Assembly: GCA_033032175.1 (NCBI GenBank)
Contig: CM065328.1
Location: 9,858,690 to 9,922,689, forward strand
DNA from: Saturnia japonica
Lineage: Eukaryota > Arthropoda > Insecta > Lepidoptera > Saturniidae
Direction of reading: 5' to 3'
Length of the DNA stretch: 64,000 nucleotides
The notes under the pieces were generated by a model. That model saw only the letters and a list, made by a program, of their open reading frames with translations. It was not told where the DNA came from and searched no databases. The position numbers and the translations under genes are program-made. The number at the start of each line of letters is the position of its first letter. Position 1 is the stretch's first letter. Below are positions 10,607 to 23,051 of the stretch, in pieces.

Positions 10607-13600
10607 TTGTTATTTTTTAATACAATACATAAAATAATACTAAAGATATATTTTAATTTTTTTACTACCTTCTGCCCGTACCTCCGTCTGTATGGACTTC
10701 GGAAATAAATATATACATACATACATGTTGCCTGTTTCCCAACGGGGTAGGCAGAGACCACGTCCTTTCACTTGCTATGATTGTGGAATACACCTTTCGC
10801 TTCTTCAACATTCATAAATCTTTTCACGCATGCTCGTCGGTTTAGAGTACTCTTGACCTGACCTTTGAAATTGAAATATATGTTATTTATTGAGATAAAA
10901 AGTATTGTAAGTGTTTATCCTGGTTATAAATTATCTAATTGGCTATTTCATCCAAATCCGTTTAGCAGTTTTAGCGTGACTGAGTAACAAACATACAAAC
11001 ATTCTTATTTATAATGTTATAGTACAATTGTGTGAAGGATACTTAAAAATTGAGTTGTTTTGACTTGAAATTGGTTTGAAACAGGGACATAAAAAAATTC
11101 ATTTAAATACTTTCAAGTAATTCCTGAAAGACATTCAGATGAATTTCCAATTATATTTTACTATAAGGCGTATAGAAAAATTTCTTTTGATTATGATGTT
11201 TGATTAAAACGCCTTCGTTTTCGTTTCGGATATTGCGGGTTAACTCCTTGCTAAGGTCAATTCAATTTTGTTGTCATGCTTTATCATCGGATTAGGTCGA
11301 AGGCTGATATGGTTTATTGTATTTTATATTCTATTATTAAGTATTCTATATTTGTACGTTTTTATTTTTTATGTTTTTTTTTATTTGCACCGCCAAAAAC
11401 TAAAATATTTTCTCACAATACCGCTGGTAAGTTCGAATAAAATGCTTTAAGGAAGTAAGCTCGCCAAATGTATGGTCTAAAAAGTGCAAAAAACTAGACT
11501 AATTAATTAATAACTATATAGAGGAGAAACAGCGGGAATAACAAACAAATATCATCTCGATACCGTAATCTGTAGTCGAGTCAGCACGTTTAAATCGAAT
11601 TATTGTCGTCGCGGGCGTCCGCGTCCGTTCGCTGCTTCGTCTGGGTCGGGCATTCCGTTCTTATCCATTCCTATTTTATTTCTTTATAGATGCATATAAA
11701 TGACTATCTAAACATTATGAAAATTGCTCATTAATAAAATACCTGATTTATCACTACTTCTAATATGTATAAAAAATCGTTACGTTTTTCTTTCAGCTAA
11801 CCAGCGGTGTTGTGAAATAAAAAAGTAATATGCAAATAGAAGGAGAATTTGTAAAAATAAGCTAAATATTAAAATATAAGTGTTTAATATCTATACATAC
11901 ATACGTATATACTTACATAAATTTTATATGCTCCCGCTGTATACACGGATAGCTGATATTTCATATCTTTTGTGTACTCAATGGCCTAATTGACTGTTCG
12001 GAGATACTGAACAAAACTTACCTACACGTACCAGCAGCATGTTCTAGAAACCCTAACATATTTTATAATCCTATTGTTAAAACTACTACTACTACTACTT
12101 AAAGACAAAATTTCTATTTCATTCGAGTGAGCAGCAGTACGAATAGATTGGTTAGCGATTTAAACGTAGATTTATTTCATATAACTGTGCAGAAGTTGAA
12201 AATTTTTAAATTCTTGTTTCTTTCGCTAATATTTTTGTATACTTCCGTCTACTTTATTTTTATTCATATATTTATACAAGTAATTTCAATATGTACTTAC
12301 TTAGCTGTAAGTTTTCTTAAAATATTAAAGTAAAATAAAATATACATATTACAGGATTCAACGTCTTTCTCTCGTCTGCATATCCGTTTATTTTATTTTC
12401 ACGCGAAAACCACTTATCCTTTTTATATTTTTATTTTTTAAATTCATAGCAATGTTGTCTAGCCAAGTTATAGGATATATTTTGTTCGATAAAGTAACAT
12501 ACGAAATAAGTAGTGACGATAATGGGGACTAAATTCAAAAAGACGCTTTTGGGATGCATAAATGGCTTACGCTGAGTAAACCACAAGAGATATATCAAAT
12601 GAATGTACTACATAATTGTAGATCCTAATCATAAACCAAAAATACCTAAACATATGTCTGTATTATAAGAATCACCCACAATAAGCATTTTTGTCTCGGT
12701 GGGAGCGAGGGCAGCACGATTCGCGCATGTGCTCGATCGACGATATTCTATTGTTCACGGAAGCGAAGCGGCGAGCACAGATAGTAGATATATAAATAGT
12801 ATACAAAATGAATAAACAAATGATAGAAAATAATATCCATAGCTAAATACAGAGGTTGTTAGATTCATTAGAATTGAAACATTGTTTAGATACAGTTCGA
12901 GTAATGCTAACTTTTGAAATGAGATCCTTTTACATGAACGAGGTCAGTTGCCTGCGCTGCCCACTTACCTAGTACTCTCGTGGAAAAGTATGTCTTGGGA
13001 AACGAGCAAGTATTCCGTAGAATCCAATGTTAATTTTATCATTTTCGGTTGATAGGAAGTAATTAATGACACTCAATATAGGACCAACTCCTTTGCGAAA
13101 GAATAGCAAATACGATGCGAATAAAATCCGGCGAAAGAACGTAGCTACAAATTTCATGCCAATTGAGGTGAGTTCACCAGTCCTGTATTCTATGGGGCTG
13201 GTTGACACTGATAGGGTTTCGGTTCGTAAATCTTCAGCATGAAAGCAATGGGGTACTGGAACCCGTAGCCGTTAAAGCAAGTTCGAGATGAAGGAGGTTT
13301 TTATCAAGTGTTTCAATGAGCGTCTGGCCAGCGCTAGTGATAGTCGAATCTTTCTGGATATCTTCTTTAGCGAAGACATAGATAAATAAAATTCGACTAC
13401 CGAATTAAAGGTTTTAAATTATGCGGCTGCAAATGTATGTCAGTTTCTAGTGATAGGCTAGATTTGAGTAACCACTTTTTAATTGAAGATTTTAAACTGC
13501 TTTCATTAATCTATGTCCATTTCTAATCGAAGAATTTTTCTGTACTTTCGCAACTATTTAACAAACTCTGTCAAATAGGATAGGGTGAATAATGTAAATT

Positions 13601-13682
13601 TAATAATCCAAAAAAATTATATAAGTGGTGATTTTGCAGATATTGCCTTAGTAATTCATTCCATTGGTTATTAGAAGTAATC
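10607..13682. other. Intergenic, no gene recognised
   Basis: AT-rich sequence downstream of the JHEH-like gene. 10920-11022 resembles the 3' end of a miniature element (CCGTTTAGCAGTTTTAGCGTG ... AACAAACATACAAAC ... TATAATGTTATAG). A short GC-rich patch at 11590-11655 and a (TAC)n stretch at 12083-12099 have no recognised role. A 40-base echo of the RTE tail (minus strand) occurs around 12929-12965. Confidence 0.5.
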
Positions 13683-13985
13683 CGCAGAAGAACCAAAGTC
13701 ACCGACACAACTCTCAGAATTCTTAAGCTTAAGTGGCATTGCCATGTTTATCGCATCGCTCGTAGAACGATTGGCCGATGGGCCAGAAGACATATCGAGT
13801 GGCATCCCTGTATCAGAAGACGCTACTTCAACGTCACAAAGTGAACTGAAGAACTATTGAAAGTTGCGGAAAGCTACAGCCTGCGAACAGTGCAAGACCT
13901 TTCGTTGTGTCAATTCATGAGGTTATTAGGCCTATACCAAGTAGTGGAAATCTTTTAGCTGAATGGATGAATGGATGGATATTGG
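13683..13985 (+). pseudogene. RTE-type LINE ORF2 3' remnant
   Basis: Reads RTKVTDTTLRILKLKWHCH then RRTIGRWARRHIEWHP and ELLKVAESYSLRTVQDLS with stops, followed by TGAATGGATGAATGGATGGA, a short tandem 3' tail. The order matches the 6795-7075 remnant. Same element class, independent insertion. Confidence 0.7.
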
Positions 13986-14819
13986 AACATAGCAAATTTT
14001 GTTTGATCTTTCTCATAATTTATTGATTTTGCACTTAACTGCAATATCACATGATGATAACTGATGATGTAGCTGAAAGAGGCACTGATTCTCCAGAACA
14101 ACTTATGGAACACACCTATATGTGCTTAACGATCGATTTTCAATTTGAATGTGGGAGCTTGCCAAAACGTCCTACAACAAATAAACTGAATTTTGCTTCA
14201 CAAATGTAATAGGTTCAAACGGAAATCGATTCTACGTCCAGGATTCAGACGTTTTAATAATGAAAATTATTATTCGTATTACGGTACCCTAAAAAACAAA
14301 AACACAGTTAAAGCGTTAACCGCGTAGCTTCCTCAGTTAAACTCGATTCCACCGCACTGACTAGATTTCCTCTGCTCTGCTACGAACGAATTTTTTCCGC
14401 TCGTTTTTTTTTTTTCTGCATTCCCTGAAAATATATCTTCATTACTTTTTAATCCATGCTTATTTTTTTTTAATCAACTACCGGTGTATTAAATGAGTCT
14501 GTATCTGCGTTTGCATTGCTTTGAGCTGCATATTTTTTAATTAATGAAGTATGTATTTCTTCTAAGTCTTTAATATACGAGCCTCTGTGTGTGCGCACGT
14601 GATACCTACTATTAATAATAATAATGTTAGCGCCTAATGCTTTTCCATTAGCAATTAAGTTTATTTAATTTATGTGGGGTAATTTTATTATTTGTTTTTT
14701 TTTCTTTATTTATTTTCGCTGCACCGCGCCTTATCCGTGCTTAAGGACAGTCAATAATTGAACTGCCGCGAGTCGATCTATCTCGAATCGTGAAATATAT
14801 TATTCCGCTTGTTTGAGTT

Positions 14820-14990
14820 GTGAACGCTGAACGACATCCAGCTGGTCCACTGCTAACAGCTATCGAAGACGCAAACCTAAAGAATAGGCCAAGAAGAAGC
14901 GCTTCCAGGCTGAAGCTCCAGAAGAACACAAATAAAGAAGATCGTAGAATAAGCGGTGCAGCTGCTTCAATACTTATCCAGTTTCAAGGT
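14820..14990 (+). other. Unassigned open segment ending at a splice-donor-like site
   Basis: 57 open codons with no ATG at the start (first codon GTG after an in-frame TGA), rich in Arg, Lys and Asn, ending TTTCAAGGTAATTT, which could be a donor. No family recognised and no clear acceptor upstream. It could be an internal exon, repeat sequence, or chance. Confidence 0.15.
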
Positions 14991-15089
14991 AATTTCTCTC
15001 ATATTCTTAATCTCCCCGCTTGTGGATTAGCGACCCTCTATATTGTTTAGTTGACACGTCCACAAATATTGCTAATAATATAATTACTA

Positions 15090-15375
15090 GCAGTACCTGC
15101 GACTTCGCCCGCGAAGAATTTGATATGCGGAGACGGGTGCGAAAGGAAACGAGCGTGTGGAGGCGTTTACTTTATTCACGTGGGAACCCTAATTCTATCT
15201 CTAAATTAAAAGTAGCCCAAGTTACTGTCTATAAAATCAGCTATCTGCCACTGAAAGTTCTGTCAAAATCTGTCCAATCGTTTCAGAGATTAGCCGGAAC
15301 AAACAGACAGACAAAAAACTTTATCATTGTTTATTTTTTGTTATACGTATGGTATATTCTTTAATGTGCATATAC
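15090..15375 (+). repeat. Helitron-like miniature element, subfamily 1, shortened copy
   Basis: GCGACTTCGCCCGCGAAG at the left, then AAAGTAGCCCAAGTTACT, AAATCAGCTATCTGCCACTG, TCCAATCGTTTCAGAGATTA and AACAAACAGACAGACAAAAA, the order seen in full copies such as 19041-19566. Confidence 0.7.
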
Positions 15376-15534
15376 TATTTAATATATGCCGTAGAATCAT
15401 GTTCATGTGATTATGGAATCCGTACTAATGACTTAAGTTCCTACTACTGATTCACACTATTGAATGAGCGCGATAGCAACAGGTGTGTTATGTGAACCTA
15501 ACGAACTATATAAGCAGACTACGACCGGCTTAAA

Positions 15535-15640
15535 GTCAACAAGTTCGGTGAAGCTGTAAAAGCCATCAGCGGCTCTGGTTTTGGATAAGGCCTCTAAGGC
15601 TAACGGTATACTCAGTCAGAAAAATAAAAAACAAAAAAAA
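15535..15640 (+). repeat. Jockey-type element 3' end
   Basis: GGTGAAGCTGTAAAAGCCAT, GCGGCT and CCTCTAAGGCTAACGGTATA followed by an A-rich tail match the last 60 bases and tail of the Jockey element at 56243-57804. Only the 3' untranslated end is present, as expected of extreme 5' truncation. Confidence 0.75.
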
Positions 15641-15873
15641 GCTTAAAGTCAATCTCGCTTGAGCTGTGGAATAGTAAAATCCTCAGTTAATAAGTCAATT
15701 ACAATAAACAAGTGCCATCTCACTGCCCATCTCGCTGCGTATTGAAAGTTTATTAAAGTTCAGTTATTTTATTTTTAACTGACATCAACAAAAGACGGGA
15801 GGTTAATTAATCCCTCTCGAAGCTATTGCTGCGATACACAGTAATTATTCTAATAAAAACAAAAGAGACTCAC

Positions 15874-16170
15874 CTCGTCAGGAGCGGGCGGTGACCTTGA
15901 CCTTGCCCCGTCGACCTGGACTGCAGATTGTGAAGTATGTGTGTGTAGAGTGAACTATGTGTAAGTGTTTGTGTGCAGCCTCAAATCTCACAGGACACTA
16001 TTACGCAAGTAATCTGTTCATCAAAACGCTCCTGGGACACCAACTCAAAGTTATAAAATGCAAAAACTTCAACCACCGTAAATCACATATATCTCAGCGC
16101 TAGCCGAACGTCCGGAATGACGTACCGCGTACAAAACAAACAAACGCGAGTTCACGGACAAAGCACGAAA
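15874..16170 (-). other. Candidate 5' exon on the minus strand
   Basis: Read on the minus strand, a CpG-containing segment ends CTCCTGACGAG and is followed directly by GTGAGT (plus strand ACTCAC at 15868-15873), a strong donor. The last 50 bases are much more GC-rich than the neighbourhood. No convincing coding frame, so it would be an untranslated first exon of a gene whose coding part lies to the left, or outside the window. The 5' limit given is arbitrary. Confidence 0.3.
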
Positions 16171-16634
16171 CAACGATCGCAGCATCGTACGATGTGGCTA
16201 ATGAATTCGTATTCCAAACATTTACTTTTATTAGAATTCCCATTCGATTTTAGTTTATAAATAAAATAATATTATCAATAATAATAATTAACAGTCATCG
16301 ATATGAAAAGATGACCCATTACATATTTACATTATTTACGCTAATTCAATTAGAAGTATTCGCATTATATCAAAATCTTGTTCATCCCATTGCGCGTACA
16401 ACAAGAACATTTTGCAATTCAAATTCTTAATTCAGGCCTGTATTCAACTTCGTCTGGAGCGTCAACAAATAAATGAAAATTTCGTAGAAACTGTCATTTT
16501 TTTTAGTAATACGGATGATCGAGATAACCATGACAAGCATACGTGAATTAATGCTGGGCCCTTAAAAAATAACCTTTTGTCGCGACGTGGCTTCGCCTGC
16601 TTAGATTTAATAATTTAGTTTCCAACAACGGTAA

Positions 16635-16770
16635 GGTGATGGTATTGTGTCAGATGGTAAGCACATAATAGTCCAAAATAAACGGCGACCACCGCGAGAT
16701 CTGCAATCCATCGCTTGTTATCACAGTCATGCTGACCTGCTATCCTCTCAACAGTTGGATATACTGTTAC
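16635..16770 (+). repeat. Dispersed repeat family G, copy 2
   Basis: GTGTCAGATGGTAAGCACAT, AAATAAACGGCGACCACCGC, GAGATCTGCAATCCATCGC and GTCATGCTGACCTGCTA. Matches the copy at 756-866 in order. Confidence 0.65.
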
Positions 16771-16849
16771 AAAGGCACCTCCTCTATAAACATAACATAT
16801 TAAATAACTTAATATTTCATATTAATATGTCAAAGAATCGTGGATTTAA

Positions 16850-17500
16850 TAATGAAATACGTACTAATGACTTAGTACCCTTACCTTTGACCTGTACTCT
16901 GTTAGCTGGACGTGATACAACAGGTGCGCTATGGGACTGCATAAAAATAAGCAGGAAATGACTAGCATGAAGGCATTTTCTCTTTAACCGTGAGAACGTC
17001 ACGGAGCTATCATGTAAGATACGTAGTACGAGAAGTCAGTCGACTTATTAACTAAGGTCTTCACGAACCGATTGCTCGAGCGAGACTGTTACCCTTTCAC
17101 GTCTGAAGCGAGAATTACCTTCAAGCTAGTCGTTTCCTGCTTATAAGCAGATATATAAGCAGCTTATATATATATAGTGGGTGCGGTCAATAGAGCACAC
17201 TTGTCGCTATCGCGCCTAGCTAATAGGGTGGGGGTCAACAGTACGGATACTAAGTCATTACTACCTACTTCATAATCACATGTTTTTTTGGTGGAGGACG
17301 TCGGCCCTTGTAACAATCGGATCGTGAAGACCTCAGTTAATAAATCGACTATATTAAATACTGTTCCTGAGTTGCGTCACGCCGGCCCATCTCGTGACAA
17401 ACCAAAAGTGGATCTTTCATGGGTTTATCACCAAATGAATGGTGGTCGTAGCCAAGTCGGATATAGACACTGGATTACTGAATATACACTAAGCATGCCA
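16850..17500. repeat. Inverted pair of an unnamed repeat
   Basis: CGTACTAATGACTTAGTACC at 16859-16878 recurs inverted around 17236-17262. AATCGGTTCGTGAAGACCTT (minus strand, near 17060) recurs on the plus strand as AATCGGATCGTGAAGACCTC at 17316. A further unit at 17393-17500 matches the 107-bp tandem repeat at 29180. The arms are diverged, so this looks like oppositely inserted copies rather than a fresh palindrome. Confidence 0.5.
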
Positions 17501-18254
17501 CTATAGCGGGAGATACCTCTGGTGTGTGGTTGTCGAGGTCCAGTTATTTATTATCCAGTATATTTATGTTTATGTGAAATAAAATACAATACAAAAAACC
17601 TTAAAAGTGATAAATTTGCTTAGGTAAATGCTTCGAACATCATCATTGTCTGCACAGTTATTAATTAATTATGTATTCATACAACGAAGGTACCAATTTT
17701 TGGTGGTTAATATTAATTTTGAATAAAAAATAAATTCTTTCACAATTGTTATCCTTCGAGAAAACCTACCACTTAAGACGTTTGAATACATACCTGTAAA
17801 CTTTCTCTTGTAAATGCGAAGTAACGAAACAGTCGCACGCCTCATTTGCTTTACAAATATATTTCTAGCGCTGTATGGAACTCGAAATGTAAAGAAAGAA
17901 AAATAAGTTTTTGAAATCAATCTGAATGTTCTAGACCGATGTAGATAATTGTATAATTTAACATTTCCAACATTTTTTTTTTAAATAAAAGGAAGTTAAT
18001 TTAATATTTAAGGGAAAATTCTTTTGTAATTTTAAACGCGAACAAATTAAAAAGTGACCCTAAAAATGACAAACACACATCTATAGGATTTAGCCTGCAA
18101 GAGAATGAGATAGAATACATTAGTGAATCGTTGTCGATTTGTCCTAGCGGTGTAACGACCAGACTTATACGCACTGTTTTATGTACAGTACGAGCGGTCG
18201 ATAGCTCTAGCACTGCTGAATGAGGACTTTGAAAAAGACAATTTTTAACAAAAA

Positions 18255-18450
18255 AATAAAACCAACTTCAGTGACTTTGAACCCTGGTATATCTTCAAAG
18301 TGGAAGATCCAATTCCAATGAAATTAAAATGCGTCAACCCGTGATGTAACCCCTTACAAAAAAAAAACATCATCCAAATCGGTTCATAAACAAAGAAGTT
18401 ATGTCTGAACATTCATAAAAAAACATTCGAATTGTTAACCTTTTTTTTTT
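18255..18450 (+). repeat. Dispersed repeat family E, copy 3
   Basis: AAACCAACTTCAGTGACTTT, TATATCTTCAAAGTGGAAGA, TCCAATTCCAATGAAATTAA and TTCATAAACAAAGAAGTTAT in family order. Confidence 0.75.
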
Positions 18451-18697
18451 TTTTTGTAGATGAATAAAAATGAAAGTATGTACGTCCGAAACAAAAGACG
18501 CTTGTGAACGGAATCACGCTCCTAACGTCATATCGACTTTGAAACAAAACGTGACCGAAGGTAGAAATAGCATTGCATTTATATGTATCAAATAATTCAT
18601 TGTACCGAAAACAAAATGGACACGTTTCTTGATATTCTGAATCATGTGATAAACTGTGACTAGATATTTTTTGTTTTTCATACCTTTACCTTTTGGT

Positions 18698-18992
18698 CAC
18701 TATCTCATCTGATGTTAAGTGGCAATGTGGTACAAGATGGTAACACGTTAAGCTTAGTGAGAGGACTGGCTCTCAAGTGCAGCTGCCGGCACACACCTGT
18801 GGGTACATGGTACAGGTTATCAAGTTGAGAGTGATATGTAGCCAAGTAGACATTAGAAAATGCTCTACCACCGTTTATTGGTTTCATCACGATGTTTTTT
18901 TTTTAAACAATAAACTCAGGTTCATCTTAAAGATTCGATGCCCGTACAAGCTATCACTGAGCCATCATTGTTTCAAAACGCATAAATTCAGT
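18698..18992 (-). repeat. tRNA-derived SINE, copy 3
   Basis: Plus-strand text runs TCATCTGATGTTAAGTGGCA, GGTAACACGTTAAGCTTAGT, GCTCTCAAGTGCAGCTGCCG, GTTTCATCACGATG and TCACTGAGCCATCATT: the reverse complement of the 26714-26966 element from end to start. Confidence 0.8.
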
Positions 18993-19040
18993 TTGTCGGA
19001 GAATTCGGTACCTACTTTTTTTTCTTCATTCATATGTAAG

Positions 19041-19566
19041 ACTAGCTGTGCCCCGCGGCTTCGCTCACGTGAACTACACAATGCCATCGATGGGGCAGAC
19101 ACGCGAATCTTGCTCCCCCGCTCCCGGCTATTTTAAAGATAAAATATTTATTGCGAGTATTCGTTAAAAGATAGATATATATTTTTAGTAGCTTTTTTGT
19201 AGGACTTTTAATGTCTACAATATATCATTAGTATATAATTGTAAGCCATTTGTAGCGCCTAAATTGATTAACCGTGATCAGTTTTTATTTATTTGTGCGA
19301 AACCCAAAGTATTTTTCTAAAATAAAAATAGCCTAAGTTACTCCTTTTAACATAAGCTATCTATCAGTGAAAGTCCTGAAAAAATTGGACCAACTTTTTG
19401 GAGATTACCTGGAACAAACAAATAGACAAACGAACAGATTGACAGACAAACATAAAAAAAATGGTTTTTTGTTATAGGTATCGTATATACTTTTATATGC
19501 ATTTAGTAAAAAGCTGTTATTTTGACATTACAAACAGACACTTCAATTTTATTAATTGTATAGATA
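19041..19566 (+). repeat. Helitron-like miniature element, subfamily 1, full-length copy
   Basis: From CTAGCTGTGCCCCGCGGCTT, through CTATTTTAAAGATAAAATAT, GTAGCGCCTAAATTG, AAATAGCCTAAGTTACTCCT and ATCTATCAGTGAAAGTCC, to GTTATTTTGACATTACAAAC and TTTTATTAATTGTATAGAT. Four more copies with the same ends lie at 37126, 38066, 43101 and 44051, all on the plus strand. No coding capacity. Classed as Helitron-like from the terminal strings, without proof of a transposition mechanism. Confidence 0.75.
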
Positions 19567-19599
19567 AAACATTATGAAACTTTGCTATATTTATTGCTA

Positions 19600-21640
19600 T
19601 GCCTCTGAACGAATGTTTATTAAAGAGAAACGATCCTTTACCAGCAGTTATGCAGTATTGTATATAAGTTTTAATTCGCTTTAAAAACATATTAAAGTAC
19701 CATGGAATATCGTGGAAAATACGATAGAAGCGAAAGCTTAACGTCGCTTAGAGTAGCTTTCTATATAAAATCGAATTCAAATAATTAATTTTTGCTATTT
19801 CTATATCAAAACTATTCTTAATTACTGATATGCTAATACTACTACTAATACTATATCAAATTGTTATTCGGTTATTTTTAGACATACAAAAAAAGATGTT
19901 AAATATAAGTTGGTTTTCAAACTCTACTGCTAGTCGCGTTTGCACTTCCGTTACATTCGCAACATCCATTGATGATGTGTCTTCAGTTTTACTGAGATAG
20001 ATCCCCATCATAAACTTAAGTTCAGAAGAAACTTAAATATTATGTCAAACATCATATATTAACACAAGTTTTAAATTTTGTATTCAAAATAGAGTTTATT
20101 AGAATCGGCTAATTTTAAATGATATTCAAGATCAAGAAAAATATTTAATATGTTACTTAAAAAGATATTAGATTACATTATAGTATAAGATTATCTTGTA
20201 GCTTGAGTTACAAAAGCATAAATTAGAATGGATACAGAGTAAAAATAATGTTGGTAATCTGTCTACGGGCGGAGTTTCATCGTCAATGTAATACGTCAAA
20301 GATTTTAAATTTTTTGGATGATACAAAAAATTATGAAATGTTTAATATTAGTAATTCTTAGTTCCCATAACTTAAAACATTAATCCTAAGATATACTAAA
20401 ACTCCAATTACATCAAAAAACGATTGCATACCGGTCGATATAATTCATAAAATAATTTCTAATTACTGTGTTCATTTTCATACTTGTCTAAAATAGCAGA
20501 GCAAAAATAAATTCTGGCTTCATGGGACTCCTGGCACATGTGAAAAATCTTAATTTAACAATTTTAATATTGAAATACATAATAATAAATAAAATAATAA
20601 GATAATAGATAAGGAAAATAATTTTGTGTATAACTACTTAAGCACTTACCTACGTAAGATATTACTTATTAAGCGTAACAAAACCAAAATAATTCCAAAA
20701 ATTTTATCCCATGTCCTAATAATGTGATGTAGTTAGTCGTCAATGATTTTCAAAATTTTCTTCATCTTGTGAGGTTTTCAGTTTCTCTCAGAGTGGTTGT
20801 TCTATCAGTTCTATGCGAACCATGAAAGCTTTGACTTGATCGAAGTATTGGTTAGATTATGAGAACTTTTTGCCTCTACCTTTCTCAATATTATCTGCTT
20901 GTAAGATTATCTCACTGTCTGGACAACAATGAGATTATGGCAGGCATTATAGTCTATCTAACTGTGACTTTTCAGAATGATTGAATTCTTGAAATATTGT
21001 AAATGTAGTTTTTTGCCAATGAGTACAGCGAAGTCTGTAGATGGTTGCCATTGATATTACATTCCAATGTCACTTACAATCCACTTTTATGCAGAAACTC
21101 AAAGTAAAAAAAAACTATCATAATACGTCTGGAAAATATTCACCGAAAAGTGCCAAGCGATAGGTGAAATCGCGAATTATTTGCTTGTAAATACAAAATC
21201 AGAATATTTTTGGTTCATGATAGGTGTTACTAATATGAAGTTGCGATTTAGAAGCAAATATTAAGCGATTATTGCTATCGCTATCAAGATTTTGTCTATA
21301 TTTATTTACACTGTCCGTATATAGCCATAACCCCAAAAATACTTTTAGGACTAACTTTATTATTGGTAGATACAATAAACTCCCATCCAGTATTAAACCG
21401 TTCTTTGCGGCTTCATCTTACTACATCGCGGTTGTTAGTGAAAAATGAAAAAGGATTTATTTCTGGTAAAATTAAAATACTTTAACCGACCGTCTCTTTT
21501 GTGGATTAGTCTTTGACGCTATGGAATTTAATGAACGTGATTTTTCATCTACATAGACTTGAATTAAGGATAGTCTTTCTCTTTCTATCTTGTTTTCTGT
21601 TTTGTTTAGCCTACATTATGAATTTATGAAGTTTTATATC
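19600..21640. other. About 2 kb with nothing recognised
   Basis: AT-rich sequence without a long open frame, tRNA, clear repeat structure or shared string with the rest of the window. It may be ordinary intergenic or intronic DNA. Confidence 0.5.
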
Positions 21641-21699
21641 ATAAAATATACATTGACTGATCCCGAATCGTGACAAAGCAAAAAAGTTTTACTATGACG

Positions 21700-21815
21700 G
21701 ATTTTCTTACACAACAAAGGCGGCAAACCATACGGACCGCCTGATGGTGGACGCTTGTAACACCAAGTTATCACTAGCGCGTTGCCGTTCTTGTACCCCT
21801 CCTCCTCAAGGAACT
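21700..21815. repeat. Lepidopteran-type dispersed repeat fragment
   Basis: GGCGGCAAACCATACGGACC, GCCTGATGGTGGACGC, ATCACTAGCGCGTTGCCG. The pattern of a cassette with CCTGATGGT and GCGTTGCC is one I associate with a common lepidopteran interspersed repeat; no second copy in this window. Confidence 0.4.
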
Positions 21816-21884
21816 CTAGAAACACTACTCACCCCAAGAACACAGGACAAGGTAAAAATTTAAGCGTATAACTAAGGCGCATTT

Positions 21885-22045
21885 TACACCTGGTTTATGG
21901 TGGTGGGGAACCAGTTGGACACAATTGTAGTGCCCTACCAACATGCTATGGTTTCATCACGATGTTTTCCTTCACCGTCAGCTCAGGCTCATTGCAAGGA
22001 TTCGAACTCTCTACTGGCTAAAAATCAGTTATATTTCCAACTGTG
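21885..22045 (-). repeat. tRNA-derived SINE, copy 4 (5' part)
   Basis: Plus-strand GCTATGGTTTCATCACGATG, CACCGTCAGCTCAGGCTCAT, TGCAAGGATTCGAACTC (inverted B-box). Matches the first half of the SINE at 26714 on the opposite strand. Confidence 0.65.
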
Positions 22046-22922
22046 CTTCAAAAATTAACAGTGACACGTTGCTCAAAACATAGTATGTTGACTTGATGTA
22101 TTACAAGAATTAAATCTAAATGTTCCTAGGAAGGTACCAAGATTTCCTTTTCTAAGAACCTTTTCTAAAACACATTTCAGAACGAATATCTTTTCACCTT
22201 TGAATCGCTTAAGAAATTGTATAGTGATGTTAATAAGAATAATGTTGATATTGACGTCTTTAATTGCTCTTTGTGGAATATTCGCTCAAAATTATATGAA
22301 TTATTCACTATTTAATTTGATTTGTAGCGATCTTCATATTTGTAATTTGTTTGTATTGTGCTGAGGCATAAATTAAAAAGATGTGCATATCTGTAAATAT
22401 TAAAATAAACCATACTGTCAATATAAAGCTTAATAGAGGTAAACCAAAAACTTTAGTAAGTGGGAATGTCTGAGTCAAAACAACACTTAAGTCCGGGCTT
22501 ACCGCAGTTGGCGCGGCGCGGTGAAGGCGGGCGGGCTCATGAATAATCGGTATAATTCCAGCCGCTTAATGATGAGAAGCGTTTGTAATTCCGACTGATG
22601 TACTATACCGTATTTACATTTACAAAGGTGCTTTGTACTCGAACTGTAATTATTTCAACATCTCTAAAGTTGTAGGCATTTCATACAACATTTCATGATA
22701 AATATTTATTTACGACTAACTGTGCACGCTTTAACTATAGAATTACTGCTTATGAACATATCTTTATCATTTTTTAAAATAAAGGCAAGTGTCTGAGGAG
22801 TTAATTAAAAAAAAAACAAAATCTAGCCATTAGTTCTTGCGTGATGCGCGCACAACGGCAAGCCTTTTAAAAGAGGTGAGGCATAAAAAAAATTTGGTGG
22901 CATACCTCCCTCCACCCAACAG

Positions 22923-23051
22923 AAGATTCCGAAGCACATTACTGATGTGCCGGACGACAAGTTCAAGGACCATGTCAAGCGGGTTTTACTATCAAATAGT
23001 TATTATTATAGGGTGGATCATTATGTGAATGATAATGATGTTTGGAAGTGA
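22923..23051 (+). pseudogene. Non-LTR retrotransposon ORF2 C-terminus
   Basis: 43 codons reading KIPKHITDVPDDKFKDHVKR, then LLSNSYYYRVDHYVNDND and VWK with a TGA stop. The 'FK..VK..LL...YY.V..Y.....W' ending is typical of the last residues of Jockey or CR1-like reverse transcriptase ORFs. A related fragment lies at 47701-47805. Nothing of the RT core remains. Confidence 0.55.

Noticed and set aside
18001..18213. 70-codon minus-strand ORF
   Set aside because: No motif; region resembles anonymous repeat-like DNA, and no supporting splice signals were found.
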